A DNA stretch of 64,000 nt, taken from Blastomonas sp. SL216. GTDB taxonomy: Bacteria > Pseudomonadota > Alphaproteobacteria > Sphingomonadales > Sphingomonadaceae. The position numbers and the translations under genes were made by a program. The notes below the pieces were generated by a model. The model made no database searches, had not been told where the DNA came from, and worked only from the letters and a program-made list of their open reading frames with translations. Below, one piece after another: positions 8,376-18,374 of this stretch (within the stretch, counting starts at the first letter, position 1; the number at the start of each line of letters is the position of its first letter). Location of the stretch: positions 3,799,333 to 3,863,332 of the forward strand of contig CP113055.1 in assembly GCA_026625625.1 (NCBI GenBank). The letters run 5' to 3'.

Positions 8376-8391
8376 CTTTCATAAAGATACC
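8376..8391. promoter_or_regulatory. Candidate operator, site 2 of the GGTAT-N4-ATGAAAG motif
   Basis: On the minus strand the site reads GGTAT, CTTT, ATGAAAG. It sits between the acyl-CoA ligase and the divergent DapB-like gene, so one protein could control both. It matches site 1 (3224) at 12 of 12 non-spacer positions. Confidence 0.4.
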
Positions 8392-8472
8392 TAAACCCAA
8401 GGCAAGCCAGAGCTGCGGCCCGGGGTACGATTATTCGGCGCTCTGAAGAGACGGCAAAAGGGGAGGGCGGGC

Positions 8473-9516
8473 ATGGCCTGCAAAGTCATCCAATGGGCAA
8501 CCGGCGCGATGGGCCGGACGGCGCTGCGCCGGATCATCGACGATCCCGCGCTGACGCTCGCGGGCGTGCATGTCTATTCGCAGGCCAAGGCCGGCAAGGA
8601 TGCCGGAGAGATTGCGCGGCGGCCGCTAACCGGGGTGCTGGCCACGCATGAACTGGCCGAAACGCTGGCCACCAAGGCCGATGTCGTCATCCACACCCCC
8701 CGCATCACCCTGCCCTATGATGCGCTGGTGCCCGATGTCGAGGCGCTGCTGCGATCGGGCAAGAATGTCATTTCCACCGCCGGCTTCCACTGGCCTGCAG
8801 CCCAAGGGCCTGAATATGCCGACCGGCTGCATCGCGCAGGGCTGGAAGGCGGAGCGACGCTGGCGGGTGTCGGTGTCAGCCCCGGCATGATCGTCGAGCG
8901 GATTGCGCTGGCGGTCACGGCGATGTCGGTCGAGGTCGAGCACATCAAGGTCAGCGAAACGGTCGATGCCTCGGCCATGGCGAGCGCGGCGTTCGTGTTC
9001 GAGCTGATGGGGCTGGGCAGCGATCCTGCCGTCCGCGACATCCGCACCGGCCCGCTGGCCGAGCTGTACCGCGCGCTGTTCTCCGAAGTGCTGGTATTCG
9101 CCGGGTACCAGATGGGTACATCGGTCGAACGAATCGAACCGGATCATCAGCTCACGCTGGCCCCGGCGGATATCGTCATTCCGGCAGGGACCATCCCCAG
9201 GGGCACTGTCGCTGCCACCGAATGGCGCTGGACCGCGTATTACACCTGCGGCGCGCGCTTCACGCTGTCGATCCTGTGGACCGCCGATCCCGGGCTGCAC
9301 GAGGGCGGACGCGGCCATTGGGATGTGCGGATCGAGGGGCGGCCGAACATTCACCTGACCATGGATATCACCGAGTCCGATCCCGGCGCGCCGCCCTCGC
9401 GCGCGCTCACCGACGCGACCGTGGCGGTGGCGATCAACGCCATCCCTGCCGTGATCGCTGCGCCGCCGGGGCTGTTCGCGTTCCAGCCGCCCAGCGCGTG
9501 GAGGGCGGCACCATGA
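8473..9516 (+). CDS. DapB-like/diaminopentanoate-dehydrogenase-like NAD(P) oxidoreductase
   Basis: A 347-residue protein starting MACKVIQWATGAMGRTALRR, a GxGxMG Rossmann loop with the family's characteristic QWATGAMG. An extended middle domain follows. It belongs to the dihydrodipicolinate-reductase-like group that includes 2,4-diaminopentanoate dehydrogenase and many proteins found in mycobacterial and sphingomonad lipid/steroid catabolic clusters. It is probably a reductase or dehydrogenase of a carbonyl or imine; the true substrate is unknown. Its stop overlaps the thiolase start (ATGA), so it is translationally coupled to the thiolase. It is not lysine-biosynthetic DapB: length, context and missing DapB catalytic motifs argue against that. 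Confidence 0.75.
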   Translation: MACKVIQWATGAMGRTALRRIIDDPALTLAGVHVYSQAKAGKDAGEIARRPLTGVLATHELAETLATKADVVIHTPRITLPYDALVPDVEALLRSGKNVISTAGFHWPAAQGPEYADRLHRAGLEGGATLAGVGVSPGMIVERIALAVTAMSVEVEHIKVSETVDASAMASAAFVFELMGLGSDPAVRDIRTGPLAELYRALFSEVLVFAGYQMGTSVERIEPDHQLTLAPADIVIPAGTIPRGTVAATEWRWTAYYTCGARFTLSILWTADPGLHEGGRGHWDVRIEGRPNIHLTMDITESDPGAPPSRALTDATVAVAINAIPAVIAAPPGLFAFQPPSAWRAAP

Positions 9517-10658
9517 GCGAGGCCTATCTCCACGTTGCGCTGCGCACTCCGCGCGGGCGTGCCCGCCCCGATGGCGGGCTGGCGCAGGAAACGCCGCACG
9601 GGCTGGTCGCGCATCTGGTCGATGCGATGGAGGCGCGCAGCGCTGATCCGCGCGGGCGGGCGGAACGAATGACCCTGGGCTGTGTCGGCCAGGTTGGCGC
9701 GCAAGGCGGACATATCGCGCTGGTCGCCAAGCTGAAGGCCGAACTGCCCGATGGCGTCGCGGTGCACACGCTCAACAATTTCTGTGCCTCGGGCCTGTCG
9801 GCCGTCGGCGCAGCAGCGGCAGCGGTCGCTTCGGGTCAGGCGCAATGGGCGCTGGGCGGCGGGGTGGAGATGCTGTCCAGGGTCGCGTTCATGGCCGACA
9901 AGGCGGATTATTATACCGCCGCAGAACTGCCGCCCGACCGGCGCTATATCCAGGTCGCGCTGGCGGCCGACCTGCTGGCGCAGAAGGAGTGTATCACCCG
10001 CGACGAGCTGGATTCCGTCGCTTTGGTTTCACAGGCGCGCGCAGCAGCAGCCGAGGACAGGCCCGCCTTGCTTGCCTCGCGCATTGCGGTGGCAGGGCTG
10101 GACCGCGAAGAGGCGGTGCGACCGATGACGCTCGACCGGCTGCAGGCGCTGCCCCCCGCCTTTCCGCCGCTGGCGGAAGGCTATCGCGACATTCTGGGCG
10201 ACCGGCCCATCGATCATCGCCACACCGTCGCGCATGCCCCGCCGATGACCGATGGCGCGGCGCTGGCGCTGATCGGCCCGCGCGAGGGCGCAATCGCGCG
10301 CATCGTCGCGCATGTCGAAATCGGCGGCGACCCCTGGGATTCGCTCACCGCAGGCTTTGCCGCGATGGACAAGGCGCTGGCCAGGGCAGGGATGACGCTC
10401 GCCGACATGGACCGCATCGAGTTCATGGAAGCGTTCGCCGTGACGTACGCCAAGTTCCTGCGCGACCGCGCGCCCGATCCGGACAAGGTCAATGTCAGCG
10501 GCGGCCATGTCGCCAAGGGGCACCCGATGGGCGCGACCGGCGGCGTGCTGCTTTCGACACTGGTCGACGCGCTGGCAGAGGCAGGGGGCACGCTGGGTCT
10601 GGTCGTGGCGACCGGCGCGCAGGGCGTGGGCGTGGCAACCATCGTGGAGCGAATCTGA
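9513..10658 (+). CDS. Thiolase-family protein with altered active site
   Basis: A 381-residue thiolase fold. The nucleophilic Cys is present at about residue 91 (NNFCASGLSAV) and the catalytic His near 336 (GHVAKGHPMGATGG). However, the NEAF Asn is replaced by Met (EFMEAFAV, about residue 304). The C-terminal acid/base Cys of the CxGGGxG motif is also absent, with ATGAQGVGVA in its place. The family normally cleaves 3-ketoacyl-CoA with CoA. Loss of two of the four active-site elements suggests a specialised or non-thiolytic reaction. The start at 9513 overlaps the previous stop; the flavoprotein gene follows directly. Confidence 0.85.
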   Translation: MSEAYLHVALRTPRGRARPDGGLAQETPHGLVAHLVDAMEARSADPRGRAERMTLGCVGQVGAQGGHIALVAKLKAELPDGVAVHTLNNFCASGLSAVGAAAAAVASGQAQWALGGGVEMLSRVAFMADKADYYTAAELPPDRRYIQVALAADLLAQKECITRDELDSVALVSQARAAAAEDRPALLASRIAVAGLDREEAVRPMTLDRLQALPPAFPPLAEGYRDILGDRPIDHRHTVAHAPPMTDGAALALIGPREGAIARIVAHVEIGGDPWDSLTAGFAAMDKALARAGMTLADMDRIEFMEAFAVTYAKFLRDRAPDPDKVNVSGGHVAKGHPMGATGGVLLSTLVDALAEAGGTLGLVVATGAQGVGVATIVERI

Positions 10659-11582
10659 ATGATGATCGAAAAATTGCGCCTGCCCGTGGTGGCCGCGCCG
10701 ATGTTCCTGGTGTCGGGCCCCGAAATGGTGATCGCTGCGGCGCGCGCGGGCATTATCGGGGCTTTCCCCACGCCCAATTGCCGCACGGCGGCGGACCTCG
10801 ACGCCTGGATGACGCGCATTTCCGCCGAGACCGCTGGCGCACCGGGTCTCTGGGCGGCGAATCTCGTTACGCACAGCAGCAACCAGCGGCTCGCCGATGA
10901 CCTGGCGCTGATCGCCAAGCACAAGCCGCCGGTCGTCATCACCGCGCTGGGCAGCCCGGCTCCGGCGGTGGAGACGGTGCACAGCTATGGCGGCATCGTG
11001 CTCGCTGATGTCATCACCGTGGCTCTGGGGCGCAAGGCGGCTGCGGCGGGCGCGGACGGGCTGGTTTGCGTGTCGGCGGGCGCTGGCGGGCATACCGGTT
11101 TCCTGTCGCCCTTCGCGTTCATCACCGCGCTGCGCGCCGAGTTCGAAGGCATCATCTGCGTCGGCGGCGGCATTTCCGATGGCGCGGCCCTCGCCGGCGC
11201 AATCGCGGCGGGCGCGGACCTCGTGTACATGGGCACGCGCTTTCTCGCAGCAGAAGAGAGCATGGCGGTGCCCGGCTACAAGCAGATGGTGGTGGACAGC
11301 CATATCGAGGATCTGGTCGTCAGCCCTGCGATCACCGGCACGCCCGCGTCGTGGCTGATCCCGTCGCTGGTTGCGTGCGGCTATGATCCCAAGGACCTCG
11401 GCAAGCCCGCCACCCGCGATTATGGCGGCGATCCGCATGCCAAGTGGAAGGATCTCTGGGCGGCAGGCCAGGGGATCGGCACGGTGCAGGGTATCGAGCC
11501 GGTCAGCGTGATTGTCGACGAGATCGAGGCCGGTTTCCGCGAGGCGGCGAAGCGGCTGGATCAGCGGGCCGGAACCCGCTGA
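10659..11582 (+). CDS. Nitronate-monooxygenase-like FMN oxidoreductase
   Basis: A 307-residue TIM-barrel flavoprotein of the NMO/2-nitropropane-dioxygenase family. Visible are the start LRLPVVAAPMFLVSGPEM, the FMN-phosphate segments GGGISDGAALAGAIAAGAD and MGTRFLA, and the GAGGHTGF loop carrying the usual active-site His. Relatives in actinobacterial steroid degradation (IpdC type) act as CoA-thioester oxidoreductases rather than on nitroalkanes. Its position after a thiolase, with the start codon directly after the thiolase stop, favours such a beta-oxidation-linked role here (inference). Third and last gene of the operon; it converges on the DUF1295 gene. Confidence 0.82.
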   Translation: MMIEKLRLPVVAAPMFLVSGPEMVIAAARAGIIGAFPTPNCRTAADLDAWMTRISAETAGAPGLWAANLVTHSSNQRLADDLALIAKHKPPVVITALGSPAPAVETVHSYGGIVLADVITVALGRKAAAAGADGLVCVSAGAGGHTGFLSPFAFITALRAEFEGIICVGGGISDGAALAGAIAAGADLVYMGTRFLAAEESMAVPGYKQMVVDSHIEDLVVSPAITGTPASWLIPSLVACGYDPKDLGKPATRDYGGDPHAKWKDLWAAGQGIGTVQGIEPVSVIVDEIEAGFREAAKRLDQRAGTR

Positions 11583-11594
11583 CCCAGGCCGCGC

Positions 11595-12383
11595 TCAGCC
11601 GCGCTTCGGCGGCATAGGGATGAAGCCCGAGGTACGCGCGACATAATCGGCATAGCCCTCGCGCGTCTTGGCGAGCCGCTTTTCGACCGTTGGCGCGCCC
11701 GACCATTTCATCAGCGTCCAGGTGAGCAGCATGGGGCCAACCACGGCTGCAAGGCCCGTCGAAGTCTCGGCCGCGATCAGCCACAGCCCCCACCAGGTGG
11801 TAGCATCGCCAAAATAATTGGGGTGGCGGGTATAACGCCACAGGCCGCTGGTCATCAGCTTGCCCTGATTTTCCGGCTTGGCCTTGAACGCGACCAGCTG
11901 CGCATCGCCGATCGTCTCGAACGCAATGCCGAACAGCGCGATGCCAGCGCCGATCATGCCCAAAGTGCCGACCGGCGGCGTGGCGTCGATCTGGCCCAGC
12001 TGCACCGGCAGGCAGACGACGAACAGCAGCGGGGCTTGCGTCGCGAACACCAGCTGGCCCGAGGCGCGCGCGAAGCTCCAGCCCTTGTGCTGCTGCGCCT
12101 TGCCGAGCAGCGCCGAATAGCGCCGGTCCGGACCATGGCTGCGCCAGCGCCAGAGCATGAACGTGCCCAGCCGCGCTGCCCAGAGGCCCGATATCGCCAG
12201 TAGCATCAGCATGCGCGTGGGATCGCCATCGGCCTGGACAAATGTGGATATGGCCATGACCAGCATGCCCCAGGCCCAGAAGCTGTCCACCGGGGTCACA
12301 TCGCGCGTCCCCAGACAGATCAGCCACAAGGCGACAAAGCACGCGGCCAGCACAGCCGCGTTGATCGCCAAAATCATCAGCAT
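11595..12383 (-). CDS. DUF1295 steroid 5-alpha-reductase-like membrane protein
   Basis: A 262-residue integral membrane protein with about six hydrophobic segments. The conserved C-terminal block GLWRYTRHPNYFGDATTWWGLW, typical of DUF1295/isoprenylcysteine methyltransferase-like and steroid 5-alpha-reductase-fold proteins, is clear. YADYVARTSGFIPMPPKRG closes the protein as in the family. It probably reduces or modifies a lipophilic substrate in the inner membrane using NADPH. It lies 36 bases downstream of the CoA-ligase gene on the same strand, so it is likely the last gene of the thiolase/SnoaL/ligase operon. Confidence 0.8.
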   Translation of the reverse strand: MLMILAINAAVLAACFVALWLICLGTRDVTPVDSFWAWGMLVMAISTFVQADGDPTRMLMLLAISGLWAARLGTFMLWRWRSHGPDRRYSALLGKAQQHKGWSFARASGQLVFATQAPLLFVVCLPVQLGQIDATPPVGTLGMIGAGIALFGIAFETIGDAQLVAFKAKPENQGKLMTSGLWRYTRHPNYFGDATTWWGLWLIAAETSTGLAAVVGPMLLTWTLMKWSGAPTVEKRLAKTREGYADYVARTSGFIPMPPKRG

Positions 12384-12419
12384 CCCGTTTTCTCCCGATT
12401 ATTGCGTAGTTTCGGCGCG

Positions 12420-14198
12420 TCAGCCGGTGATCGCGACACCTTCGCCCGGCGGATCGGCAAACACCCGCTCCACTGCGGCGCGCCGTCCGTCGAGCACCGC
12501 CCGGCGATTGATCGTGCCCTTGTCGGACAGCTCGTGTGCCGCCGGATTGGGCGGCGTGTCGAACAGGGCGATGCGCTTGATCACCGCGCCGCCGCGCGCG
12601 CTGCGATTATAGCCGCGCACCGCCTCGGCCACCGTCTCCAGCGTCGCGCCGGGCTTGGGCCAGGCAAGCATGGCGAGATAGGGGCTGCCGTCATCGGCCA
12701 GCACCAGATCGGCGATCAGGCCATCGCAGGCCTTGAGCAGCTTTTCACGCACCGCGCCGCCATAGACCCAGTTGCCATTGGCGAGCTTGAACTCCTCGGC
12801 CAGCCGCCCGGCAAAGGCGAGGCCCTGGCCATGATCATCCTCGTCATGGAACACCGCGACATCGCCGGTGCGGTAAAAACCTTCCTCATCGAACGCTGCT
12901 GCCGTCTTGTCGGGATCGCCCAGATAGCCCTTCATGACGTTCGGCCCGGCGAGCCGAACCTCATAGCGTCCGTCACAGGGCACGAGCTTGAGCGAAAGGC
13001 CGGGCGCGGGCAGGCCGATACCGACCCGGGTAGCGGGGAAATGGATCGCCATGCAGCCGGACACCGTCTCGGTCATGCCATAGCCGGTGGTCATGTGGAT
13101 GCGGTGGCCGGTTTCCGCGATCGCCAGCTCCTGCAGACGATCATAGACCGGCTGGGGTAGCCCGGCGCCGCCATAAAGCATCAGCCGCATCTTGGCGAAG
13201 AAGCGCGCGCGCAGCTCTGCGTCCTGCTCCATTGCATCGACCAGCATCGCATAGCCGGTGGGCACATTGTTGAAATAGGCGACCGAAATCTCGCGCAGAT
13301 TGGCGAGGGTCTGGTCGAAAAGGCCGGGCAGCGGCTTGCCCGCATCGATATGCAGCGTGCCGCCTTCCAGCAGGCATGTGCGCATGACGGAGGCGCCCGC
13401 GGCATGATGCCAGGGCAGCCAGTCGAGCATCACATCGTCCCAGCCGGCCGCCTTGCCGATCATGTCCAGCCCTTGCGCCCCGCACGCGGCGAGCGCGGTC
13501 AGGCTGTGCGGCACGATCTTGGGCAGCCCGGTCGAGCCCGAAGTCAGCATGTAGATCGCCGCAGCATCGGGATCGACATTTGCGATGGCCTCAGCTGCCG
13601 TCGTGCCAGGATCGGTCGCGATGACATCGGCATAAGCCGTGGCGCCGGCAAAAGGCGCAGGATCGCTGCTGATGATGCGTGCGTCCGGCGCGGTCGCGGC
13701 GAGCGCGGCGGCGATGGCGGGGTGCGGTTCGGCCAGGATGGCCTCTGGCTGCGTCCGCGCGATCACGTGCCGCAGCCGCGCATGATCACCGCCCGCCAGA
13801 CCATAAGCGATGCTCACCGGAACGATGATCATGCCCGCTGCCCAGGCGGCAAAGGTCATCACCGCGACCGGCAGGCTGTTTTCCGCGATGATCAGCAGCC
13901 TGGTGCCGCGCGGAAAATTCTCCGTGAGCCAGCGGGTCGCGCCGTCCATGTCGCGCTTGATCTCAGCGTAGCTGCGATAGGCCCATTGCCCGTCCGGCCC
14001 GCGCCAGCCGATCGCCGGGGCATCGCCCTTGAGCGCTGCGCGTGCGGCAAAGGCACGCGGGATATTGGCGTCAAAGTCGCGCAGGGGCACGCGGCTCTTG
14101 ATGATGATCGTGCCATCATCGCGCCGCTCCACCGCGAGGTCGACCGGCATGAATTCGGCCTCACGGAACGGCGCTTCGGCAAGCATTGCGGTCGTCAT
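12420..14198 (-). CDS. Feruloyl-CoA synthetase-like AMP-dependent ligase
   Basis: A 592-residue ANL ligase. Motifs are MLTSGSTGLPKIVPHS (ATP loop), TTGYGMTETVSG, YRTGDVAVF, GRLAEEFKLANGNWVYGG and a C-terminal Lys in ELSDKGTINRRAVL. The adenylation hinge GRLAEEFKLANGNWV instead of GRxKD is the form seen in feruloyl-CoA synthetases (FcsA type). It would activate an aromatic or other carboxylic acid to its CoA thioester. The start overlaps the upstream SnoaL gene as ATGA. The hydroxycinnamoyl-CoA hydratase/lyase that could use its product is 33 kb away (47600-48418), so a different acid may be its real substrate. Confidence 0.82.
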   Translation of the reverse strand: MTTAMLAEAPFREAEFMPVDLAVERRDDGTIIIKSRVPLRDFDANIPRAFAARAALKGDAPAIGWRGPDGQWAYRSYAEIKRDMDGATRWLTENFPRGTRLLIIAENSLPVAVMTFAAWAAGMIIVPVSIAYGLAGGDHARLRHVIARTQPEAILAEPHPAIAAALAATAPDARIISSDPAPFAGATAYADVIATDPGTTAAEAIANVDPDAAAIYMLTSGSTGLPKIVPHSLTALAACGAQGLDMIGKAAGWDDVMLDWLPWHHAAGASVMRTCLLEGGTLHIDAGKPLPGLFDQTLANLREISVAYFNNVPTGYAMLVDAMEQDAELRARFFAKMRLMLYGGAGLPQPVYDRLQELAIAETGHRIHMTTGYGMTETVSGCMAIHFPATRVGIGLPAPGLSLKLVPCDGRYEVRLAGPNVMKGYLGDPDKTAAAFDEEGFYRTGDVAVFHDEDDHGQGLAFAGRLAEEFKLANGNWVYGGAVREKLLKACDGLIADLVLADDGSPYLAMLAWPKPGATLETVAEAVRGYNRSARGGAVIKRIALFDTPPNPAAHELSDKGTINRRAVLDGRRAAVERVFADPPGEGVAITG

Positions 14199-14626
14199 GC
14201 GGCAGGCCGGTCGATCAGTTCCTTGACCTGCGCAGGGTAAGGCTTGCCCGCCTTGATCGCGTCGACCGTGCCGCGATCGAGATAATCGCGCCAGCCGATG
14301 ATCTTGTCGCCCTTGTATTCGATGATCCCGGCATAGGGCGCGGCGACGCGGACGCCGTCTGTCGTCACATATTCGTCGACACCCTCGACGAACAGCCGGT
14401 CGGCGGTTTCGGCATGCGCGAAGATGCGCCAGTTGACTTGCGCAATGGTCGATCCGAACCGATCGATAAACGCGCGCGCCTCGGCCTTGCCGCGCGCAGG
14501 CGGGGCGATGGCGGCAGCATAATGCCAGACGACATCGTCGTGCAGCATGCCAAGCACGGCTTCGGCATCCTTGCGGGTCCAGGCGGCGATCAGTTGCTTG
14601 AACTGGTTGAAACGGGTGTCGCTCAT
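14195..14626 (-). CDS. SnoaL/NTF2-fold protein
   Basis: A 143-residue protein starting MSDTRFNQFKQLIAAWTRKD. The AWTRKDAEAVLGMLHDDVVWH opening, the central FVEGVDEYVTTDG strand and the late IIGWRDYLDRGTVDAI stretch place it with limonene-epoxide-hydrolase/SnoaL-like proteins; the late Asp corresponds to the LEH catalytic aspartate. It is coupled by ATGA overlaps both to the SCP2 thiolase before it and to the CoA ligase after it, which ties it to processing of the same acyl intermediate. The exact reaction is unknown. The long upstream N-terminal reading is antisense-like and was discarded. Confidence 0.8.
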   Translation of the reverse strand: MSDTRFNQFKQLIAAWTRKDAEAVLGMLHDDVVWHYAAAIAPPARGKAEARAFIDRFGSTIAQVNWRIFAHAETADRLFVEGVDEYVTTDGVRVAAPYAGIIEYKGDKIIGWRDYLDRGTVDAIKAGKPYPAQVKELIDRPAA

Positions 14627-15849
14627 GCTGCCTGCTCCACGATGAAGCTGACCGTGGTGGTGGTCGATCCGCCGATGTTGAGTGTCTGGACGCGGCGCGC
14701 GCCTTCGACCTGGTTGTCCGCCGCCTGGCCTGTCACCTGACGGTGCGCATCGAGCAGCATGCGCACGCCTGTTGCCCCCACCGGATGGCCGAGCCCGATC
14801 AGCCCGCCCGAGGGATTGATCGGCAGCTTGCCGCCGATCTCGATATCGCCAGCCTCGACCGCCTTCCACGCCTCACCGGGCGCGGTAAGGCCGAGATGGT
14901 CGATCGCCATATATTCGGTCATCGCAAAGCAGTCGTGCGTTTCCACCGCATCGATCGCCTCGATTCCCGAAACGCCTGCGCGCGCGCGGGCATCGTCAAT
15001 GGCGCGCTTGACCTGCGGGAAGAGATAGGGACTGTCGCCCGCCATGCGCCTTTTGTCGCGATAGCCGAGCGCCGCCGAGCGGTGGCCCCAGCCGGCGATG
15101 CGCGACAGCGATTCCATTGGAATGCCGCGCTTGGCCGCATATTCGCGCGCGCGCTTTTCGGAGGCGAGGAACACCACCGCAGCGCCATCGGTCACCTGGC
15201 CGCAATCATTCTTGCGGGTACGGCCTTCGACGACCGGATTGGCCTCGTCATCCTCGGTAAAGCTCCTGGGGCCGAACTGCCATTGCCGGGTCTGCGCGGC
15301 GGGGTTGCGCCGGCCATTGGCAAAGTTGATCTCCGCAATGCGGCCGAGATGGTCGTAATCGAGGCCGTACAGCGCGTCATATTCTTCGGCCAGGTCGGAA
15401 AAGGCGCGCGGCCACACGAATTGCGCATCGCCGAACTCGCGGCCCTGATAGGCGGCAGCGCCCAGATTTTCGGCGGCTTTCTGCCCCGGCACGTTGCGCA
15501 TCATCTCGATGCCGACGACGCAGGCCAGGTCATAGCGCCCGGATTCGATTTCCGCGGCTGCAGCGAGGACCGACACGCTGCCCGAGGCGCAGGCTGCTTC
15601 GTGGCGGGAGGTGGGAAGACCATCGAGCGCCGGATCGACATAGGCGAAGAAACCGCCGAGCAGGCCCTGGCCTGAAAACAGGTCGCCGACGAAATTGCCG
15701 ACATGGCCGCTTTCGATTTCGGCCGCATCGAGGCGCGTCGCGTCGAGCCCCTGACGGACCGTTTCGACAAAGCCGTCGCCTATCGAAAGCCCCTCGCGCG
15801 CCCAGTTGCGCGCAAAATCCGTCTGGCACCCGCCGAGCACATATACCAT
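14623..15849 (-). CDS. SCP2-type thiolase (acetyl-CoA acetyltransferase family)
   Basis: A 408-residue protein. It shows the SCP2-thiolase pattern: nucleophile Cys in HEAACASGSVSV (about residue 87), the HDCF motif in ETHDCFAMTEY, and the catalytic His in GLIGLGHPVGATG. Such enzymes perform the thiolytic step on branched or steroid-side-chain acyl-CoAs, or act as aldolase partners to DUF35 proteins; no DUF35 gene is adjacent. The preferred start is ATG 15849, with AGGAG spaced seven bases, rather than the GTG three bases upstream. First gene of the operon thiolase, SnoaL, ligase and probably DUF1295. Confidence 0.87.
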   Translation of the reverse strand: MVYVLGGCQTDFARNWAREGLSIGDGFVETVRQGLDATRLDAAEIESGHVGNFVGDLFSGQGLLGGFFAYVDPALDGLPTSRHEAACASGSVSVLAAAAEIESGRYDLACVVGIEMMRNVPGQKAAENLGAAAYQGREFGDAQFVWPRAFSDLAEEYDALYGLDYDHLGRIAEINFANGRRNPAAQTRQWQFGPRSFTEDDEANPVVEGRTRKNDCGQVTDGAAVVFLASEKRAREYAAKRGIPMESLSRIAGWGHRSAALGYRDKRRMAGDSPYLFPQVKRAIDDARARAGVSGIEAIDAVETHDCFAMTEYMAIDHLGLTAPGEAWKAVEAGDIEIGGKLPINPSGGLIGLGHPVGATGVRMLLDAHRQVTGQAADNQVEGARRVQTLNIGGSTTTTVSFIVEQAA

Positions 15850-15869
15850 CACGCCTCTCCTGCTTTTAT

Positions 15870-15885
15870 GGTATGCTTATACAAG
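15870..15885. promoter_or_regulatory. Candidate operator, site 3 of the GGTAT-N4-AT motif
   Basis: GGTAT, GCTT, ATACAAG, 21 bases upstream of the thiolase start. Here the two halves are nearly palindromic (GTAT/ATAC). On the minus strand the element contains TATAAG, a possible -10 hexamer for the operon. Confidence 0.4.
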
Positions 15886-15948
15886 CTTGGGCCATCGTGC
15901 AACCGGGGCGTGAGGGTTTATGCGCAGAGGCGGAATTACGCCGACGGT

Positions 15949-16581
15949 TCAGCTCTCGTCGTCATGCTCCTCGTCGCCCGGGTACGGATTTGACTTAAGA
16001 AGTCCGGCCAGATGCGCGGTGTTCGCCGCGAGCATCCGCGCGGTTTCAAACGTAGCTTCCGGCGTCTCGTCGAGGTCCTGGAAGTCGGTGCTGCCCATCG
16101 CCTCGCCGACCCAATAGCAGGCCGCACCCGCCGGAATGGTGAAGCCGACATCGTTCAGGGCCTGGAACAGGTCGGCAGAGGTGCGGTGCGCGCCGTCTTC
16201 GTTGCCGACGATCGCCGCCACCGCGACCTTGGAGAAGCTGGGCATTCGGCCAAGCTCGTCGGTCTCGTCGAGGAATGCGTCCATCCGCTCGAGCACGCGC
16301 TTGGCGATGCTCGACATCTGGCCCATCCAGATCGGGGTGCCGAAAATCAGGATATCGGCGGCGAGGATGCGCTTGCGCAAATCGGGCCATTCATCGCCGT
16401 CGCCCTCGTCTGAGCTGACGCCCGGCAGCACGTTGTAATCGGCGATGCGGATCGTCTCGGTCAGCTCGACCTCGTGCTTGGACAGCTGCTGGGAAATCAG
16501 CTCGATCATGGCATCGGTCGAGGAGCTTTCCTTGCCCGAACGCTTGAGCGTGCAGTTGATGGCGATGGCTTTGAGAGTCAT
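15949..16581 (-). CDS. NAD(P)H-dependent FMN reductase/flavodoxin-fold protein
   Basis: A 210-residue flavodoxin-like protein. The N-terminal strand and phosphate loop read MTLKAIAINCTLKRSGKESSST. FGTPIWMGQMSSIAKRVLERMD is the flavin-contact loop typical of the NADPH-dependent FMN reductase family, and AAIVGNEDGAH is the second flavin loop. The cytosolic enzyme would supply reduced flavin or reduce quinone-like compounds. It stands alone on the minus strand, 100 bases upstream of the thiolase operon. Whether it belongs to the catabolic block or is a stress-type reductase cannot be told. Confidence 0.8.
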   Translation of the reverse strand: MTLKAIAINCTLKRSGKESSSTDAMIELISQQLSKHEVELTETIRIADYNVLPGVSSDEGDGDEWPDLRKRILAADILIFGTPIWMGQMSSIAKRVLERMDAFLDETDELGRMPSFSKVAVAAIVGNEDGAHRTSADLFQALNDVGFTIPAGAACYWVGEAMGSTDFQDLDETPEATFETARMLAANTAHLAGLLKSNPYPGDEEHDDES

Positions 16582-16663
16582 GGGGGCTGCATCCTTGTGC
16601 GGGGGTTCGATGGGCTTACGAACCGGCCCGCATGAGGTTGCGCCGACAAGGCAGGATGGGCGA

Positions 16664-16690
16664 CCGGGCGCAGCGCGATGCCGCGCCCGG
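16664..16690 (-). terminator. GC-rich hairpin after the aldehyde dehydrogenase gene
   Basis: CCGGGCGC pairs with GCGCCCGG across an eleven-base loop, nine bases past the end of the dehydrogenase gene. There is no T-tract, so it may be a weak or factor-assisted terminator. Confidence 0.35.
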
Positions 16691-16698
16691 GCTTGTGA

Positions 16699-18219
<1,521 letters not shown>

Positions 18220-18245
18220 GAATATTCTCCTCTCGCTTGGCGACT

Positions 18246-18261
18246 GGCCCGTGATGTGCCG
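18246..18261 (-). promoter_or_regulatory. Possible sigma-54 promoter for the aldehyde dehydrogenase
   Basis: On the minus strand GGCAC, five bases, GGGC provides the invariant GG and GC doublets with the ten-base gap of -24/-12 promoters, 27 bases before the start codon. The -12 part departs from TTGC. AcoR-family regulators normally use sigma-54, but the neighbouring regulator lacks the AAA+ domain needed for open-complex formation, so this remains tentative. Confidence 0.25.
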
Positions 18262-18342
18262 GGACTCAGCGGTTCGCGAGGCACAGGCTGGCAGCGGCGC
18301 GGCGTGCGGGCGAGGGGAGGGGCGAAGGTTGCGCCATGCAAC

Positions 18343-18360
18343 TGTCTCGCGATTGAGACA
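18343..18360. promoter_or_regulatory. Palindrome TGTCTC-N6-GAGACA, candidate activator site
   Basis: Perfect six-base arms centred about 130 bases upstream of the aldehyde dehydrogenase start, just after the end of the AcoR-like gene. The distance suits an upstream activating site bound by the Fis-type helix-turn-helix of that regulator. Confidence 0.5.
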
Positions 18361-18374
18361 GGTGAGGCGATCAA

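Noticed and set aside
8473..9516. Annotation as lysine-biosynthetic DapB
   Set aside because: The protein is about 80 residues longer than DapB, lacks its substrate-binding motif, and lies in a catabolic operon.
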